A stretch of 64,000 nucleotides of DNA from Nisaea sp. GTDB taxonomy: Bacteria > Pseudomonadota > Alphaproteobacteria > Thalassobaculales > Thalassobaculaceae. Below the pieces are notes generated by a model. That model worked only from the letters and a program-made list of their open reading frames with translations. It was not told the origin of the DNA and searched no databases. Each line of letters opens with the position of its first letter. Positions within the stretch are counted from its first letter, which is position 1. Where the stretch lies: assembly GCF_034670185.1 (NCBI RefSeq), contig NZ_JAXMNY010000002.1, positions 812,927 through 876,926 of the forward strand, read 5' to 3'. The position numbers were made by a program, and so were the translations under genes. Below, piece after piece: positions 1 through 8,019 of this stretch.

Positions 1-2
1 AC

Positions 3-1160
3 GAATCCAATTTCATGCCAATGCTCCGGCGGGCCGTGGTACCGGAACCGGATATTGCCGTTGATCTCAGAAGCACCGGCGTTCTGACCCTGATCCTCGA
101 TGCGTTCGATACCCTGGCACAGACCCGCAACCGGATCGTCCGGTTGCACGGCCAGTCTCCGCGAGACCCCGAGATCTTTGTCACCATGCTGATTGACGAG
201 CGGCCGATGCACATGGATATGCTGGATTTCTCCTGGCGCATCCTCACGCTCTCGGTGGTCATCTCGCTTTTCACCGCGGCCCTTGTCTTCCTTTCCCTGC
301 GCTGGCTGATGGTGCTTCCCATGCAACGCATCACCAGCAGCATGATCGCCTTCCGCCAACGTCCGGAAGATCCGACATCCGATCTGCCTGCCTCCGACAG
401 GCGGGACGAAATCGGCATCGCTGTCCGCGAACTCGCGGAGATGAAACAGGGCGTCCGCCAGGCGCTCCGGCAAAACATGCGGCTTGCGACGCTCGGCACG
501 GCGGTGAACAAGATCAACCACGATCTGCGTAATATGCTGGCCACCGCCACGCTGGTTTCCGACCGCTTCGCCGAAAGTTCGGACCCGTTCGTCCGCAAAG
601 CGGTGCCGCCCTTCCTCAGGACAATCGATCGGGCGGTCAAACTCTGCTCGGACACCCTCAACTTCACACAGGAATCGGTTCCCCTGATGACCGAACGCCT
701 CACGCTGAAGGCCTTGCTCGACGACATCATCCCGGAATTGAAGACGTCGATAGGAGAGGGCCATCTGGCCATCGAGACCGACGAGCCCCCCAACGTGTTC
801 ATATCGGTCGACCCCGACCAGATTTACCGGATTTTCGCCAACCTGGCCTCGAACGCGGCCCGCGCCGGAGCGTCCCGTTTCCATATCGGCTTCGAACATG
901 ATGGCGGAACGCTGACACTTCTGTTCGAGGATGACGGCCCCGGCATACCGGAGCCTATTCGCGAGAAACTGTTTCTGCCTTTCCAGTTATCCGGCAATGG
1001 CGGTGGCTCCGGGCTCGGTCTGGCCATTGCGCGTGACATCGCACGCGCTCATGGTGGCGCGCTTTTCCTCGCTCACACCGGAACAACAGGCAGCGGTTTC
1101 CGCTGCGAGTTACCATGCCCGACTTCGGGGCAATCGCGCGGAAGTGCCCACGCAGCGTAA
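3..1160 (+). CDS. Sensor histidine kinase, 5'-truncated
   Basis: This is the C-terminal part of a membrane sensor histidine kinase. The frame is already open at base 3, so the true start lies outside the window and the ATG at base 15 is probably internal. Counting from that ATG, a hydrophobic segment lies at about residues 75-100 and is followed by a HAMP-like linker. The H-box INHDLRNML carries the likely phosphoacceptor His169. An HATPase_c domain follows with an N-box (NLASNAARAG), a G1 box (DDGPGI) and a G2 box (GSGLGLAIARD). The missing N terminus should hold another membrane segment and most of the periplasmic sensor. The gene precedes an Fnr-type regulator on the same strand, but no partner response regulator is adjacent. 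The ligand cannot be inferred. Confidence 0.85.
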   Translation, partial: ESNFMPMLRRAVVPEPDIAVDLRSTGVLTLILDAFDTLAQTRNRIVRLHGQSPRDPEIFVTMLIDERPMHMDMLDFSWRILTLSVVISLFTAALVFLSLRWLMVLPMQRITSSMIAFRQRPEDPTSDLPASDRRDEIGIAVRELAEMKQGVRQALRQNMRLATLGTAVNKINHDLRNMLATATLVSDRFAESSDPFVRKAVPPFLRTIDRAVKLCSDTLNFTQESVPLMTERLTLKALLDDIIPELKTSIGEGHLAIETDEPPNVFISVDPDQIYRIFANLASNAARAGASRFHIGFEHDGGTLTLLFEDDGPGIPEPIREKLFLPFQLSGNGGGSGLGLAIARDIARAHGGALFLAHTGTTGSGFRCELPCPTSGQSRGSAHAA

Positions 1161-1270
1161 TAACGCACGTCGAGCATCTTCCACCCGGGGCACGAAAACG
1201 TTAGTGTTGGGTCAGTCATAGCCACCGGATCGATCATGGATCCCTCGACTGGCATGGACCGGAGCATCGG

Positions 1271-1999
1271 ATGCAAAGCATCTCGGGAGAAAATAGCGCA
1301 ACCGCGGCAACAGGCTCGCCGTGCGATGATTGCGATATCCGTGATCTCGCAATCTGCGGTGCACTCCGGGCGGAAGAAGTGCAACGGCTTACCGGCATCC
1401 TGTCTTCCGTTGAGTTGGCGGCCGGCGATCCGATTGTCGATGAAGGTGAAGCTGCGGACTATGTCTACACGCTGACAACAGGCGCTGTCCGGCTCTACAA
1501 ATTACTGGCCGATGGCCGCCGGTCGGTGACGGGATTCCTTTTTCCAGGCGATTTTCTCGGCGTGTCCCATCGCGACGCTTATGGCTTTGGCGCTGAAGCG
1601 ATAACGCCCGTAACACTCTGCCGCTTCCCACGGTCCAAACTCGAGGCCCTGTTGAAGGAAATCCCGACGCTTGAGCATCGGCTGTTCGCCCGTGCGTCCG
1701 AGGAAATGACCCTGATGCAGGAGCAGATCGTCCTGCTTGGCCGGAAAACCGCTGCGGAGCGCGTTGCTTCCTTCTTCCGAGGGCTTTCAGCCCGTCAGGT
1801 GAAGCGCCATTTGCCCGCGAATCCGGTTTCCGTGCCTATGACCCGAACGGACATCGCAGATTATCTCGGCCTGACCACAGAAACGGTCAGCCGGACCATT
1901 ACCCAACTCAAGAAAAAGAAGCTTATTTCCGTCGAGCACGGATCCCGGGTGCGAATCGAGGATGAAGAGCAACTCGACGAACTCGCCGAAGCCCTTTAG
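1271..1999 (+). CDS. fnr: Fnr/FixK-family transcriptional regulator
   Basis: This 242-residue regulator belongs to the Crp/Fnr family. Cysteines at 18, 21 and 29 (C-x2-C-x7-C) plus Cys117 match the set that binds an oxygen-labile [4Fe-4S] cluster in FnrL/FnrN-type proteins, so an oxygen-sensing role is likely. A cyclic-nucleotide-binding-like beta-barrel spans about residues 40-130 and is followed by a dimerisation helix. The HTH recognition segment TTETVSRTI keeps the E-x-x-S-R residues that read TTGAT/ATCAA half-sites in this family. A GGAG ribosome site at 1261-1264 supports the ATG at 1271. I found no full TTGAT-N4-ATCAA box in the intergenic regions I checked here, including those around the formate dehydrogenase genes. 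Confidence 0.88.
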   Translation: MQSISGENSATAATGSPCDDCDIRDLAICGALRAEEVQRLTGILSSVELAAGDPIVDEGEAADYVYTLTTGAVRLYKLLADGRRSVTGFLFPGDFLGVSHRDAYGFGAEAITPVTLCRFPRSKLEALLKEIPTLEHRLFARASEEMTLMQEQIVLLGRKTAAERVASFFRGLSARQVKRHLPANPVSVPMTRTDIADYLGLTTETVSRTITQLKKKKLISVEHGSRVRIEDEEQLDELAEAL

Positions 2000-2026
2000 C
2001 GCCACAGTCTCTAGCGACGGAGCTCT

Positions 2027-2533
2027 TTAACGTCGCAGCGAGGAGATCGGCTCAACCGGGCGCGGCTCCAGATCCCAGGGGAAATGAATCCAGGTATCCT
2101 GGCTGACCTCGGTCACGAAAGTATCGACCAGCGGCCGGCCGGCAGGCTTGGCATAAACCGTCGCAAAATGAGCTTTCGGCAGCAATGCCCGCACAGCCTT
2201 CGCCGTCTCACCGGTATCGACCAGATCATCGACAATCAGCCAGCCTGTGCCATCACCCGCGATGTCACATGTTTTCATCATGCGGATGGTACCGCGCTCC
2301 TGGTCGGAGCCATCGACGCCGTAGGATGCGGCGCTGACCGTGTCGATAATCCGGATGTTCAGCTCACGCGCCACAACGGCTGCAGGGACCAGCCCGCCGC
2401 GTGTGATGGCAACGATTCCGTCAAAGGGACCTACTTCTGTCAGCCGCCAGGCCAGGGCCTTTGCGGTTCGGTGAAGCTCTTCCCAGCTGACCGGGAAGGA
2501 CTTGTTAAAAGAAGCCTGATCGTCACTCGGCAT
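2027..2533 (-). CDS. gpt: Xanthine phosphoribosyltransferase
   Basis: This purine-salvage enzyme transfers a phosphoribosyl group from PRPP to xanthine or guanine. The type I PRTase signature is visible: the PRPP-binding loop LIVDDLVDTGETAK, an early ITRGGLVPA segment for pyrophosphate contact, and a C-terminal IHFPWDLEPRP motif resembling the WIEQPWD region of E. coli Gpt. The length, 168 residues, fits the family (about 150-165). I chose the ATG at 2533; an in-frame GTG at 2542 adds three residues, and neither has a strong ribosome site. The gene stands alone, converging on the Fnr gene. Confidence 0.88.
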   Translation of the reverse strand: MPSDDQASFNKSFPVSWEELHRTAKALAWRLTEVGPFDGIVAITRGGLVPAAVVARELNIRIIDTVSAASYGVDGSDQERGTIRMMKTCDIAGDGTGWLIVDDLVDTGETAKAVRALLPKAHFATVYAKPAGRPLVDTFVTEVSQDTWIHFPWDLEPRPVEPISSLRR

Positions 2534-2725
2534 GGCGCGCACCCATCAACAGCGTACAGAGATGTGGCGACATAGCCCGGTCGGCGGAATTCCGCAACGC
2601 TGAATGCCATGACCGCTCCGCGTCCGATTCGCTCCCACTATCGTTCTCCGACGTGAATATCGCTTCGGCCCGGGTCAATCTGACGGACGACACACCGAAC
2701 CCGGCGTGACACATTTCGCACATAG

Positions 2726-2761
2726 AAAAAGCGCCGCCCGAAGACCGGACGGCGCTTTTTT
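2726..2761 (-). terminator. Rho-independent terminator, possibly bidirectional
   Basis: A 10-bp stem (2731-2740 with 2746-2755, one C/A mismatch) has a 5-base loop. It is flanked by A5 on one side and T6 on the other, so it has a U-tract in either direction. It sits just downstream of the minus-strand lipoprotein gene that ends at 2779. Confidence 0.85.
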
Positions 2762-2778
2762 AACTCTTATGTTCCCGG

Positions 2779-3978
2779 CTAGCGGACGAACAGACGAACC
2801 TCGTTGCTCGACGTGTCGCTGGCAGTTGTCGCTGACAGAGCCACCCGGCTCGGCGGCAGCCCCATATCGGTCAGGGCACGAAGGACATCCTGCGCGTTCT
2901 TCCGCGCCTTGCTGGTGTCGAGCGCTGCCTGCGCCGACGAGCCACCGGACGGGGACACCGCCACAAGGTCGAAGGACGCATCCGGGCGACGTTCCAGAGC
3001 CCGGCTGACGGCAGTGTAGAGCGCCTGCTGATAGTTCACGTTGTTCCGGTCGAAGCGGATCACCACGAGGGGCCGCCGAGATCCGGTGGCGGAACTCAGG
3101 CCACGACTTTGAACTGTCGGAGTCGCCGTTGCCGAGGCACTGCCCATTCCGTAGGTACGGGAGGCGAGGCTGGTGCCGAAGAACTCACCGTTCTTGATAG
3201 CGAGAGCCAACGTGTTCAGATCGTTCCGTTCGGTTGCAACATAACGGCTCTGACGGCGAATATCGTCGCTCAGCTCGGTCAGCAACCGGTCAACCAGCAC
3301 AACGGTGCGGTTGACGTCATCCTCAAGCACTTCCAGCTGACGGTGGTCTTCGTCAACAGCACCGGAGAGGCCGAAGGCAGCACGCGTGGCGTCGAGCAGG
3401 TAGGTCGACAGCGCGGCGTCAGCAGCAACACGGTTAGAAAGATCGTTCATGTCGCCGATATCGGCATTCACCTGTTCGAGCAAACGCTGCGATTCGTTCC
3501 AGGAAGAGACCAGCACCGGATTGCCCGGCGTGGTGCCTACCTGCAGCCGCGAGCGGATGGTCGCAACGGACAGGTGATAGGTCTGCGCATTGCCGATCGT
3601 CCTCTGACGGACAGTCTGCAAATCACCGTTATGGCTCCGTATGGATTCCTGCAAACGCCGCAGGTCATCCCGGAGCTGCACCACCTTGTTGCCGACGAAG
3701 GTGCCTGTTGCGGCTCCCGGTCTGGGCGGCTGCACTTCGAAGTTCGTATTGTTCAAACTAAGTTGCTGCTGCCCACTGGCACTGAGTGGCTGGCCTGCGA
3801 GTTCGCCGGCAGACGGCTGAATCGCCACCTGGCCAGGCACTTGCCCGGATGTCTGAGCGGCTCCGGCCGGAGCTTCGCCAGAAAGGCTCGGCCACAAAGC
3901 GTCGGATGAAAAAGAACAGCCTCCGAGAAGGAGAACCATTGCGCCCAGAACAACGAGCGACGAGCGATTAAGAATCAT
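2779..3978 (-). CDS. Lipoprotein with OmpA-like C-terminal domain
   Basis: A 399-residue predicted lipoprotein. Residues 1-20 form a type II signal peptide ending in the lipobox LLGGC, with Cys21 as the lipidation site. The middle (about 110-270) is rich in charged and Gln residues and is probably helical or coiled-coil. The C-terminal 100 residues, beginning PLVVIRFDRNNVNYQ, resemble an OmpA/MotB-like peptidoglycan-associated fold, including a helix with ALDTSKARKNAQDVL. The likely place is the outer or inner membrane facing the periplasm, tethering envelope to peptidoglycan. No operon partner is visible; a strong terminator follows. The specific role is unknown. Confidence 0.7.
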   Translation of the reverse strand: MILNRSSLVVLGAMVLLLGGCSFSSDALWPSLSGEAPAGAAQTSGQVPGQVAIQPSAGELAGQPLSASGQQQLSLNNTNFEVQPPRPGAATGTFVGNKVVQLRDDLRRLQESIRSHNGDLQTVRQRTIGNAQTYHLSVATIRSRLQVGTTPGNPVLVSSWNESQRLLEQVNADIGDMNDLSNRVAADAALSTYLLDATRAAFGLSGAVDEDHRQLEVLEDDVNRTVVLVDRLLTELSDDIRRQSRYVATERNDLNTLALAIKNGEFFGTSLASRTYGMGSASATATPTVQSRGLSSATGSRRPLVVIRFDRNNVNYQQALYTAVSRALERRPDASFDLVAVSPSGGSSAQAALDTSKARKNAQDVLRALTDMGLPPSRVALSATTASDTSSNEVRLFVR

Positions 3979-4331
3979 AGGACGCTGTCACCTTGTAAAT
4001 AGGTGTTATGTTTGCCGCGGTTTCAGGTAGATCCGTCCGACCAACCAATGCCGACCCCCCTAGCAATGAGCCCCGGCGATCCGCCCTTTCGGGTAGGAGC
4101 CCCGCCTCCGTCTACCCCCGACCGGTACGGGTTGAAGACGGTAGGAATAAGCTTGCTGACGCAGTCCCCCACTGATGGTAGCCGCAAGCCGCGAAATTCG
4201 TAGGGATAGTAACCAATGCCAATCGGGCCTACAAGTTGTTTTCCCAAACGATTCCGTAAGATAAGCGCTTGCGTTTCCAATTAGGCTTGAGTATGTTCCG
4301 GCCTCCTTCGGGGGCGCCATGCTCCCAAGGG
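3979..4331. other. Gene-free region upstream of tRNA-Arg
   Basis: About 350 bases without a convincing gene. A hairpin is possible at about 4091-4118 (GGGTAG pairing with CTACCC, with an inner GAG/CTC). The string ACCAATGCC occurs twice, near 4044 and 4213. The region should carry the promoters of the lipoprotein gene (minus) and the tRNA (plus). I could not match it to 6S RNA, tmRNA, RNase P RNA, SRP RNA or a riboswitch. Confidence 0.4.
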
Positions 4332-4408
4332 GCGCCCGTAGCTCAGCTGGATAGAGCACTTGACTACGAATCAAGAGGTCGGGAGTTCGAATCTTCCCGG
4401 GCGCGCCA
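4332..4408 (+). tRNA. tRNA-Arg (anticodon ACG)
   Basis: A complete 77-nt cloverleaf. The 7-bp acceptor stem is GCGCCCG/CGGGCGC, the D-arm is GCTC...GAGC, and the anticodon stem is CTTGA/TCAAG with loop CTACGAA (anticodon ACG). The T-arm is GGGAG/CTTCC with loop TTCGAAT, the discriminator is G, and CCA is encoded. ACG is normally deaminated to ICG by TadA, so it reads CGU, CGC and CGA. Confidence 0.97.
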
Positions 4409-4560
4409 TTTCATAATTCCCCCCAGAATTCCCCCGTATGCAGCGGGTTTCAAGCCAGCGTTCCGTGGCTTGAATACGATCATGCGCGCCGCCCACACTG
4501 AATATTAACTTTTCTCGCGCTATATAACGTTCAGGCTGAATAAAGGCTTGGACGCAACAG

Positions 4561-5070
4561 ATGACAAAGCTTTCAAAAGAAGATCTGCGTGCCCTTCGGG
4601 TGATGATCGTGGAAGATGACCAGCCAACCAGGCTGCTCATACGAACATTTCTGGAGCATCTTCTGTTTGACGACGTCACCGAACGCGAGAACGGCGAGCT
4701 TGCCCTCAAGGACCTGACCAGGCGGCATTACGACCTCGTCATCACCGATCTTGAAATGCAGCCGATGAACGGCTGGGACATCCTGCATCGCATCCGCCAC
4801 GACCCGAACGTCACGAACCCCTATGTTCCCGTCATTCTCGTCACCCAGCACGCCAGCAGGGAATCGGTCCTCAAGGCCCGGGATGACGGCGCGAGTGCGT
4901 TTGTTGCCAAGCCGGTCGACTTCAAAAATCTGCAGCGGACAATCCTGACTGTGCTTTCCGACGCCCGTCCGTTCGTGAAGTCAGACGGTTATGCAGGTCC
5001 AGACCGCCGGCGGCAGGACAAGCTCCCCAAGGGCGGCAAGTACCAGCGCGAGGGTGACTATCGCTGGTAG
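4561..5070 (+). CDS. Single-domain CheY-like response regulator
   Basis: A 169-residue receiver-domain protein with no fused output domain. The acidic pair (VEDD), the phosphoacceptor Asp in LVITDLEMQP, the Thr in LVTQHAS and the Lys in AKPVDF are all present, so it should accept phosphate from a histidine kinase. The charged C-terminal tail has GPDRRRQ, a motif found at the ends of many alphaproteobacterial signalling proteins. It does not overlap other genes, and the kinase at the window start is 3.4 kb away. The target is unknown; motility or cell-cycle phosphorelays are possibilities only. Confidence 0.85.
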   Translation: MTKLSKEDLRALRVMIVEDDQPTRLLIRTFLEHLLFDDVTERENGELALKDLTRRHYDLVITDLEMQPMNGWDILHRIRHDPNVTNPYVPVILVTQHASRESVLKARDDGASAFVAKPVDFKNLQRTILTVLSDARPFVKSDGYAGPDRRRQDKLPKGGKYQREGDYRW

Positions 5071-5103
5071 CCCCATCACGGCTACCGCATCACTGTTACC
5101 CCA

Positions 5104-6909
5104 TTATGATTCTGAGGATAGTCGGCACTCCTCGCGATAAGGTGTCAGCCTCGGGACCTGGCCGCTATTCAGGCGGTCCTGCATTTCCGTCCAGTATTCC
5201 AGCGTCAGAAGATCGCCGTGGGCTTCCCGGAAAACACGCCGGAGACGACGGTTCTCGATCCTGAGATGCGTTTCCAGCTCCTCGGGCAGAAAGATCACGC
5301 CCTCCTCGAAGAACCAGTCCGGAATATCCTCCTCGCCATCGAATCGGTCCTGATTGGTCCGCACCTTGACGTCGGTCAGATCCTCAATGGCGTCGTAATC
5401 AAAGAGATAAACTTTGCGGATACCGCTGATCCCGTAATTCCGGCCGTCGAGATCCTTGTTGAAGATATTCGCCGCGGCATTGTTGGCGATGCACTGGCCG
5501 AGATTGAGGATCGCGACTTCGGCCTCTTCCTCCGTGGCACTCTCCAGAAAGACCGGAAACGGAATCATCTTGATCTGCACGATCAGGTGGCGAAACAGCA
5601 GCCCCGCCCCGGTCTGGATCACGTTGTCGCCCGCCGCCTCCAGGATCTCCTGGCGCAACGTGTCGGTGAAGTAATCCGCCGGCAGGGTGACGTTGTAATA
5701 GATGATGTTGTCCAGCATGGAGCCGGCCCGGTTGATCTCGTGCACCCGGCTGTATTTCTGCAGCACGGAACGGACACCCGGAAACACACCCCATTTGTAG
5801 CCCGCGGTCGGATGGTCCCTGATCACCTTGGCGACATAGCCGAGGGAGGGCGCCGAAAATCCGATAGCGACAGTGCCCCGGGAGCCGACGGCATAATCCA
5901 GCGTCTCTCCGGATGCCTTCAGCTCGTCCTCGATCTGCCTGATCACGGCGACCTTGCCGATATGATTATAGCCGATGGTGGAATATTGCAGGCCGTGCGG
6001 CCGGTCGGGCATCAGAGCGAACAGAAAGGCCGCCATCTCATGATAGTGCTCGGCCGTCACATGAAAATTGGCCAGCGTCGAGCTGAAGACATATTGCAGG
6101 TCATCCGAGCCGAGAATGACCGCGTCGACCAAAATCCCCTCCGCCTCATTCAGCAACGCAATACCAAGCGGAACAGGCTCCAGACCGTCACGCAAGATCC
6201 GGCCGACGAGATAGGCGCCCCGGTTCCGATAGAACCCGGCATCCGCCATCTCGATCCCGTCGATCCGGCCCGCCTCCGGGACGGCTTCTAGAATACGAGC
6301 CGCGACTGCGTCAGCATCCGCCGCAAGATTGCGCCAGGACCGTGAAAACCCGGCCAGAGTCAGCACAGGAACAAGCTGCGCGCCGTCAACCGGCCTCTCG
6401 ATATCGAACAATCGGGTGACAACGGGATGCGGCACTTTTTGCTCATCCCGAGCGCGGGCGCTGGAATAGGTCGAGGCGCGCCACATATCCGCATGCACCT
6501 GACGCCGCACTGAATTGAGAAACGCATAGGCGAGGTCTGCATGATAGAGCCCGTCGATCAGAGGCAGATACTGGTCTTCCACCTCCGCCCAGAAAGCGTC
6601 CTTACCCTGGACTTCCGGGCAATGCAGCAGGATCACTGGCACCAGCGCATTGACGGTCGCACCATAAATGCCGAGCCGCTCCTGGCTCAACGCGAGAGAA
6701 GCCGGCCAGTCCCGCGCTTCGAAAGCCGTCTTGGCGAGGGTCGCGATGGCTCTGAAACGGCCGTAATAATCTGTGAAAGCGCCATGGATCAGTGATGCGA
6801 CGGATTCGATCCTGTCCGCATCGCTGCCGGCCGCCTCAAGTTCTTCCTGAGCCGCTGCCGTGATGTTCGGCGTTCTCAGTGTCGTCTCGCCACGCCGGAT
6901 TGATTGCAC
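5104..6909 (-). CDS. aceK: Isocitrate dehydrogenase kinase/phosphatase
   Basis: A 601-residue AceK-type bifunctional protein. It phosphorylates isocitrate dehydrogenase to divert carbon into the glyoxylate shunt and reverses this at the same active site. The length and overall sequence fit the family, including the N-terminal regulatory half (IHGAFTDYYGRFRAI) and the kinase-like half with the ATP-binding segment around YVAKVIRDHPTAGYKWG. The start is GTG at 6909, preceded by AAGGGG 7 bases upstream; no nearby ATG fits. In enterobacteria aceK follows aceBA, but here it stands alone downstream of an acyl-CoA degradation operon, a context consistent with growth on acetyl-CoA-yielding substrates. 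Confidence 0.88.
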   Translation of the reverse strand: MQSIRRGETTLRTPNITAAAQEELEAAGSDADRIESVASLIHGAFTDYYGRFRAIATLAKTAFEARDWPASLALSQERLGIYGATVNALVPVILLHCPEVQGKDAFWAEVEDQYLPLIDGLYHADLAYAFLNSVRRQVHADMWRASTYSSARARDEQKVPHPVVTRLFDIERPVDGAQLVPVLTLAGFSRSWRNLAADADAVAARILEAVPEAGRIDGIEMADAGFYRNRGAYLVGRILRDGLEPVPLGIALLNEAEGILVDAVILGSDDLQYVFSSTLANFHVTAEHYHEMAAFLFALMPDRPHGLQYSTIGYNHIGKVAVIRQIEDELKASGETLDYAVGSRGTVAIGFSAPSLGYVAKVIRDHPTAGYKWGVFPGVRSVLQKYSRVHEINRAGSMLDNIIYYNVTLPADYFTDTLRQEILEAAGDNVIQTGAGLLFRHLIVQIKMIPFPVFLESATEEEAEVAILNLGQCIANNAAANIFNKDLDGRNYGISGIRKVYLFDYDAIEDLTDVKVRTNQDRFDGEEDIPDWFFEEGVIFLPEELETHLRIENRRLRRVFREAHGDLLTLEYWTEMQDRLNSGQVPRLTPYREECRLSSES

Positions 6910-7003
6910 CGTCTCGCCCCTTCCCTTCCGGGTTTTCTTTGATCATGGGCCGGGAGGCCTAGCAGGATAAAGCCCTTTTCAGCGCACCGGGACAGACGCC
7001 GAA

Positions 7004-7031
7004 GCAAAACAGGCGGCCACAAGGACCGCCC
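7004..7031 (-). terminator. Probable terminator after the acyl-CoA operon
   Basis: On the minus strand a GC-rich hairpin (7012-7030, GGCGG/CCGCC core with a short loop) is followed by GTTTTGC, a short U-tract. It lies 30 bases after the hydroxyacyl-CoA dehydrogenase stop. Confidence 0.55.
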
Positions 7032-7059
7032 GTCTAAAACCTTAAAGGTCTTGCGTGAG

Positions 7060-7935
7060 TCAGGCGACCCGCTTGCCTTTTTCGTCGTAGCGGTACCAGC
7101 CCCGACCAGCGCGGCGGCCGGTGCGGCCGGCTTTCACCATCTGACGCAGGATCGGGCGCGGGTTGAAGCGCTCGCCATAGGCTTCATGCAGGATCTCGGC
7201 AACCTGCAGGTTCAGGCTGTTGGAGATATTGTCCATCAGCTCGAACGGGCCGACCGGATGGCCGAGGCCCAGCTTGCAGCCGATATCGATATCTTCCGGC
7301 GTGCAGGCACCTTCCTCGGCAAGCCGCAGCACCTCGTCCCACATGGCGAAGAGGATACGATTGACGGCAAATCCAACCACGTCCTTCACGTCAATCGGGG
7401 TCTTACCGGCCTCGATGCAGACATCACGAGCGGCGGCGATCACCGTATCGTCCGTGTCCATGCCGCGGATCACCTCGACCAGCTTCATGCGGCTGACTGG
7501 AGAGAAGAAATGCAGGCCGAGGAAACGGGACTGGCGCTTCTCGGAGAAATAGGAAGCCAGCACGGTGATCGAGATGCTGGAGGTGTTCGACGCGATGATC
7601 GCATCATCCTTGCAGACCGCGTCCAGCTCTTTATAGACAGCGGCCTTCACCTCTTCGTCCTCGAACACGGCCTCGATCACCAGATCGCGGTCGCCGAACC
7701 CGGAGACGTCCGTGGCGGTGGAAATGTTCGACAGCGCCGCCGCCATGTCCTCTTCCGCCCAGAACTTCCGGGCGACACCGGATTCGAGCGTCTTCTGGAG
7801 TCCGGCCATTGCCTTGTCCAGACGCGCCTGCTCCGGCTCCATCATCACCACGTTCTTGCCAGCCATGGCGAAGACCAGGGCAATTTCGGAGCCCATCATC
7901 CCGGCGCCGATGACGCCGATTTTGTTCACTGACAT
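7060..7935 (-). CDS. hbd: 3-hydroxyacyl(butyryl)-CoA dehydrogenase
   Basis: A 291-residue NAD-dependent 3-hydroxyacyl-CoA dehydrogenase that interconverts 3-hydroxyacyl-CoA and 3-ketoacyl-CoA. The N-terminal Rossmann motif GVIGAGMMGSEIA binds the dinucleotide. The catalytic His is in GLHFFSPVSRMKLVEV, and the C-terminal helical domain contains DVVGFAVNRILF and GHPVGPFELMD. The length matches the short monofunctional Hbd/PaaH class rather than the fused FadB. GAGGAGG lies 5-6 bases before the ATG. It is the last gene of a minus-strand operon after thiolase, SDR and acyl-CoA dehydrogenase, so it probably serves the same beta-oxidation-like route. Confidence 0.9.
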   Translation of the reverse strand: MSVNKIGVIGAGMMGSEIALVFAMAGKNVVMMEPEQARLDKAMAGLQKTLESGVARKFWAEEDMAAALSNISTATDVSGFGDRDLVIEAVFEDEEVKAAVYKELDAVCKDDAIIASNTSSISITVLASYFSEKRQSRFLGLHFFSPVSRMKLVEVIRGMDTDDTVIAAARDVCIEAGKTPIDVKDVVGFAVNRILFAMWDEVLRLAEEGACTPEDIDIGCKLGLGHPVGPFELMDNISNSLNLQVAEILHEAYGERFNPRPILRQMVKAGRTGRRAGRGWYRYDEKGKRVA

Positions 7936-8019
7936 CCCATCCTCCTCGAACGGCTTGGTATCTGAAACTCGTTGCCCGATTTCGTATAGGCTCCGTCGCG
8001 CCCGTTCAAGCGAACCCGA

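Noticed and set aside
3979..4331. 6S RNA, tmRNA or RNase P RNA upstream of tRNA-Arg
   Set aside because: No diagnostic motif of these RNAs could be matched on either strand by eye.
4332..4408. tRNA-Arg as an integration site for a mobile element
   Set aside because: No integrase, no repeat of the tRNA 3' end and no phage-like genes were found in the window.
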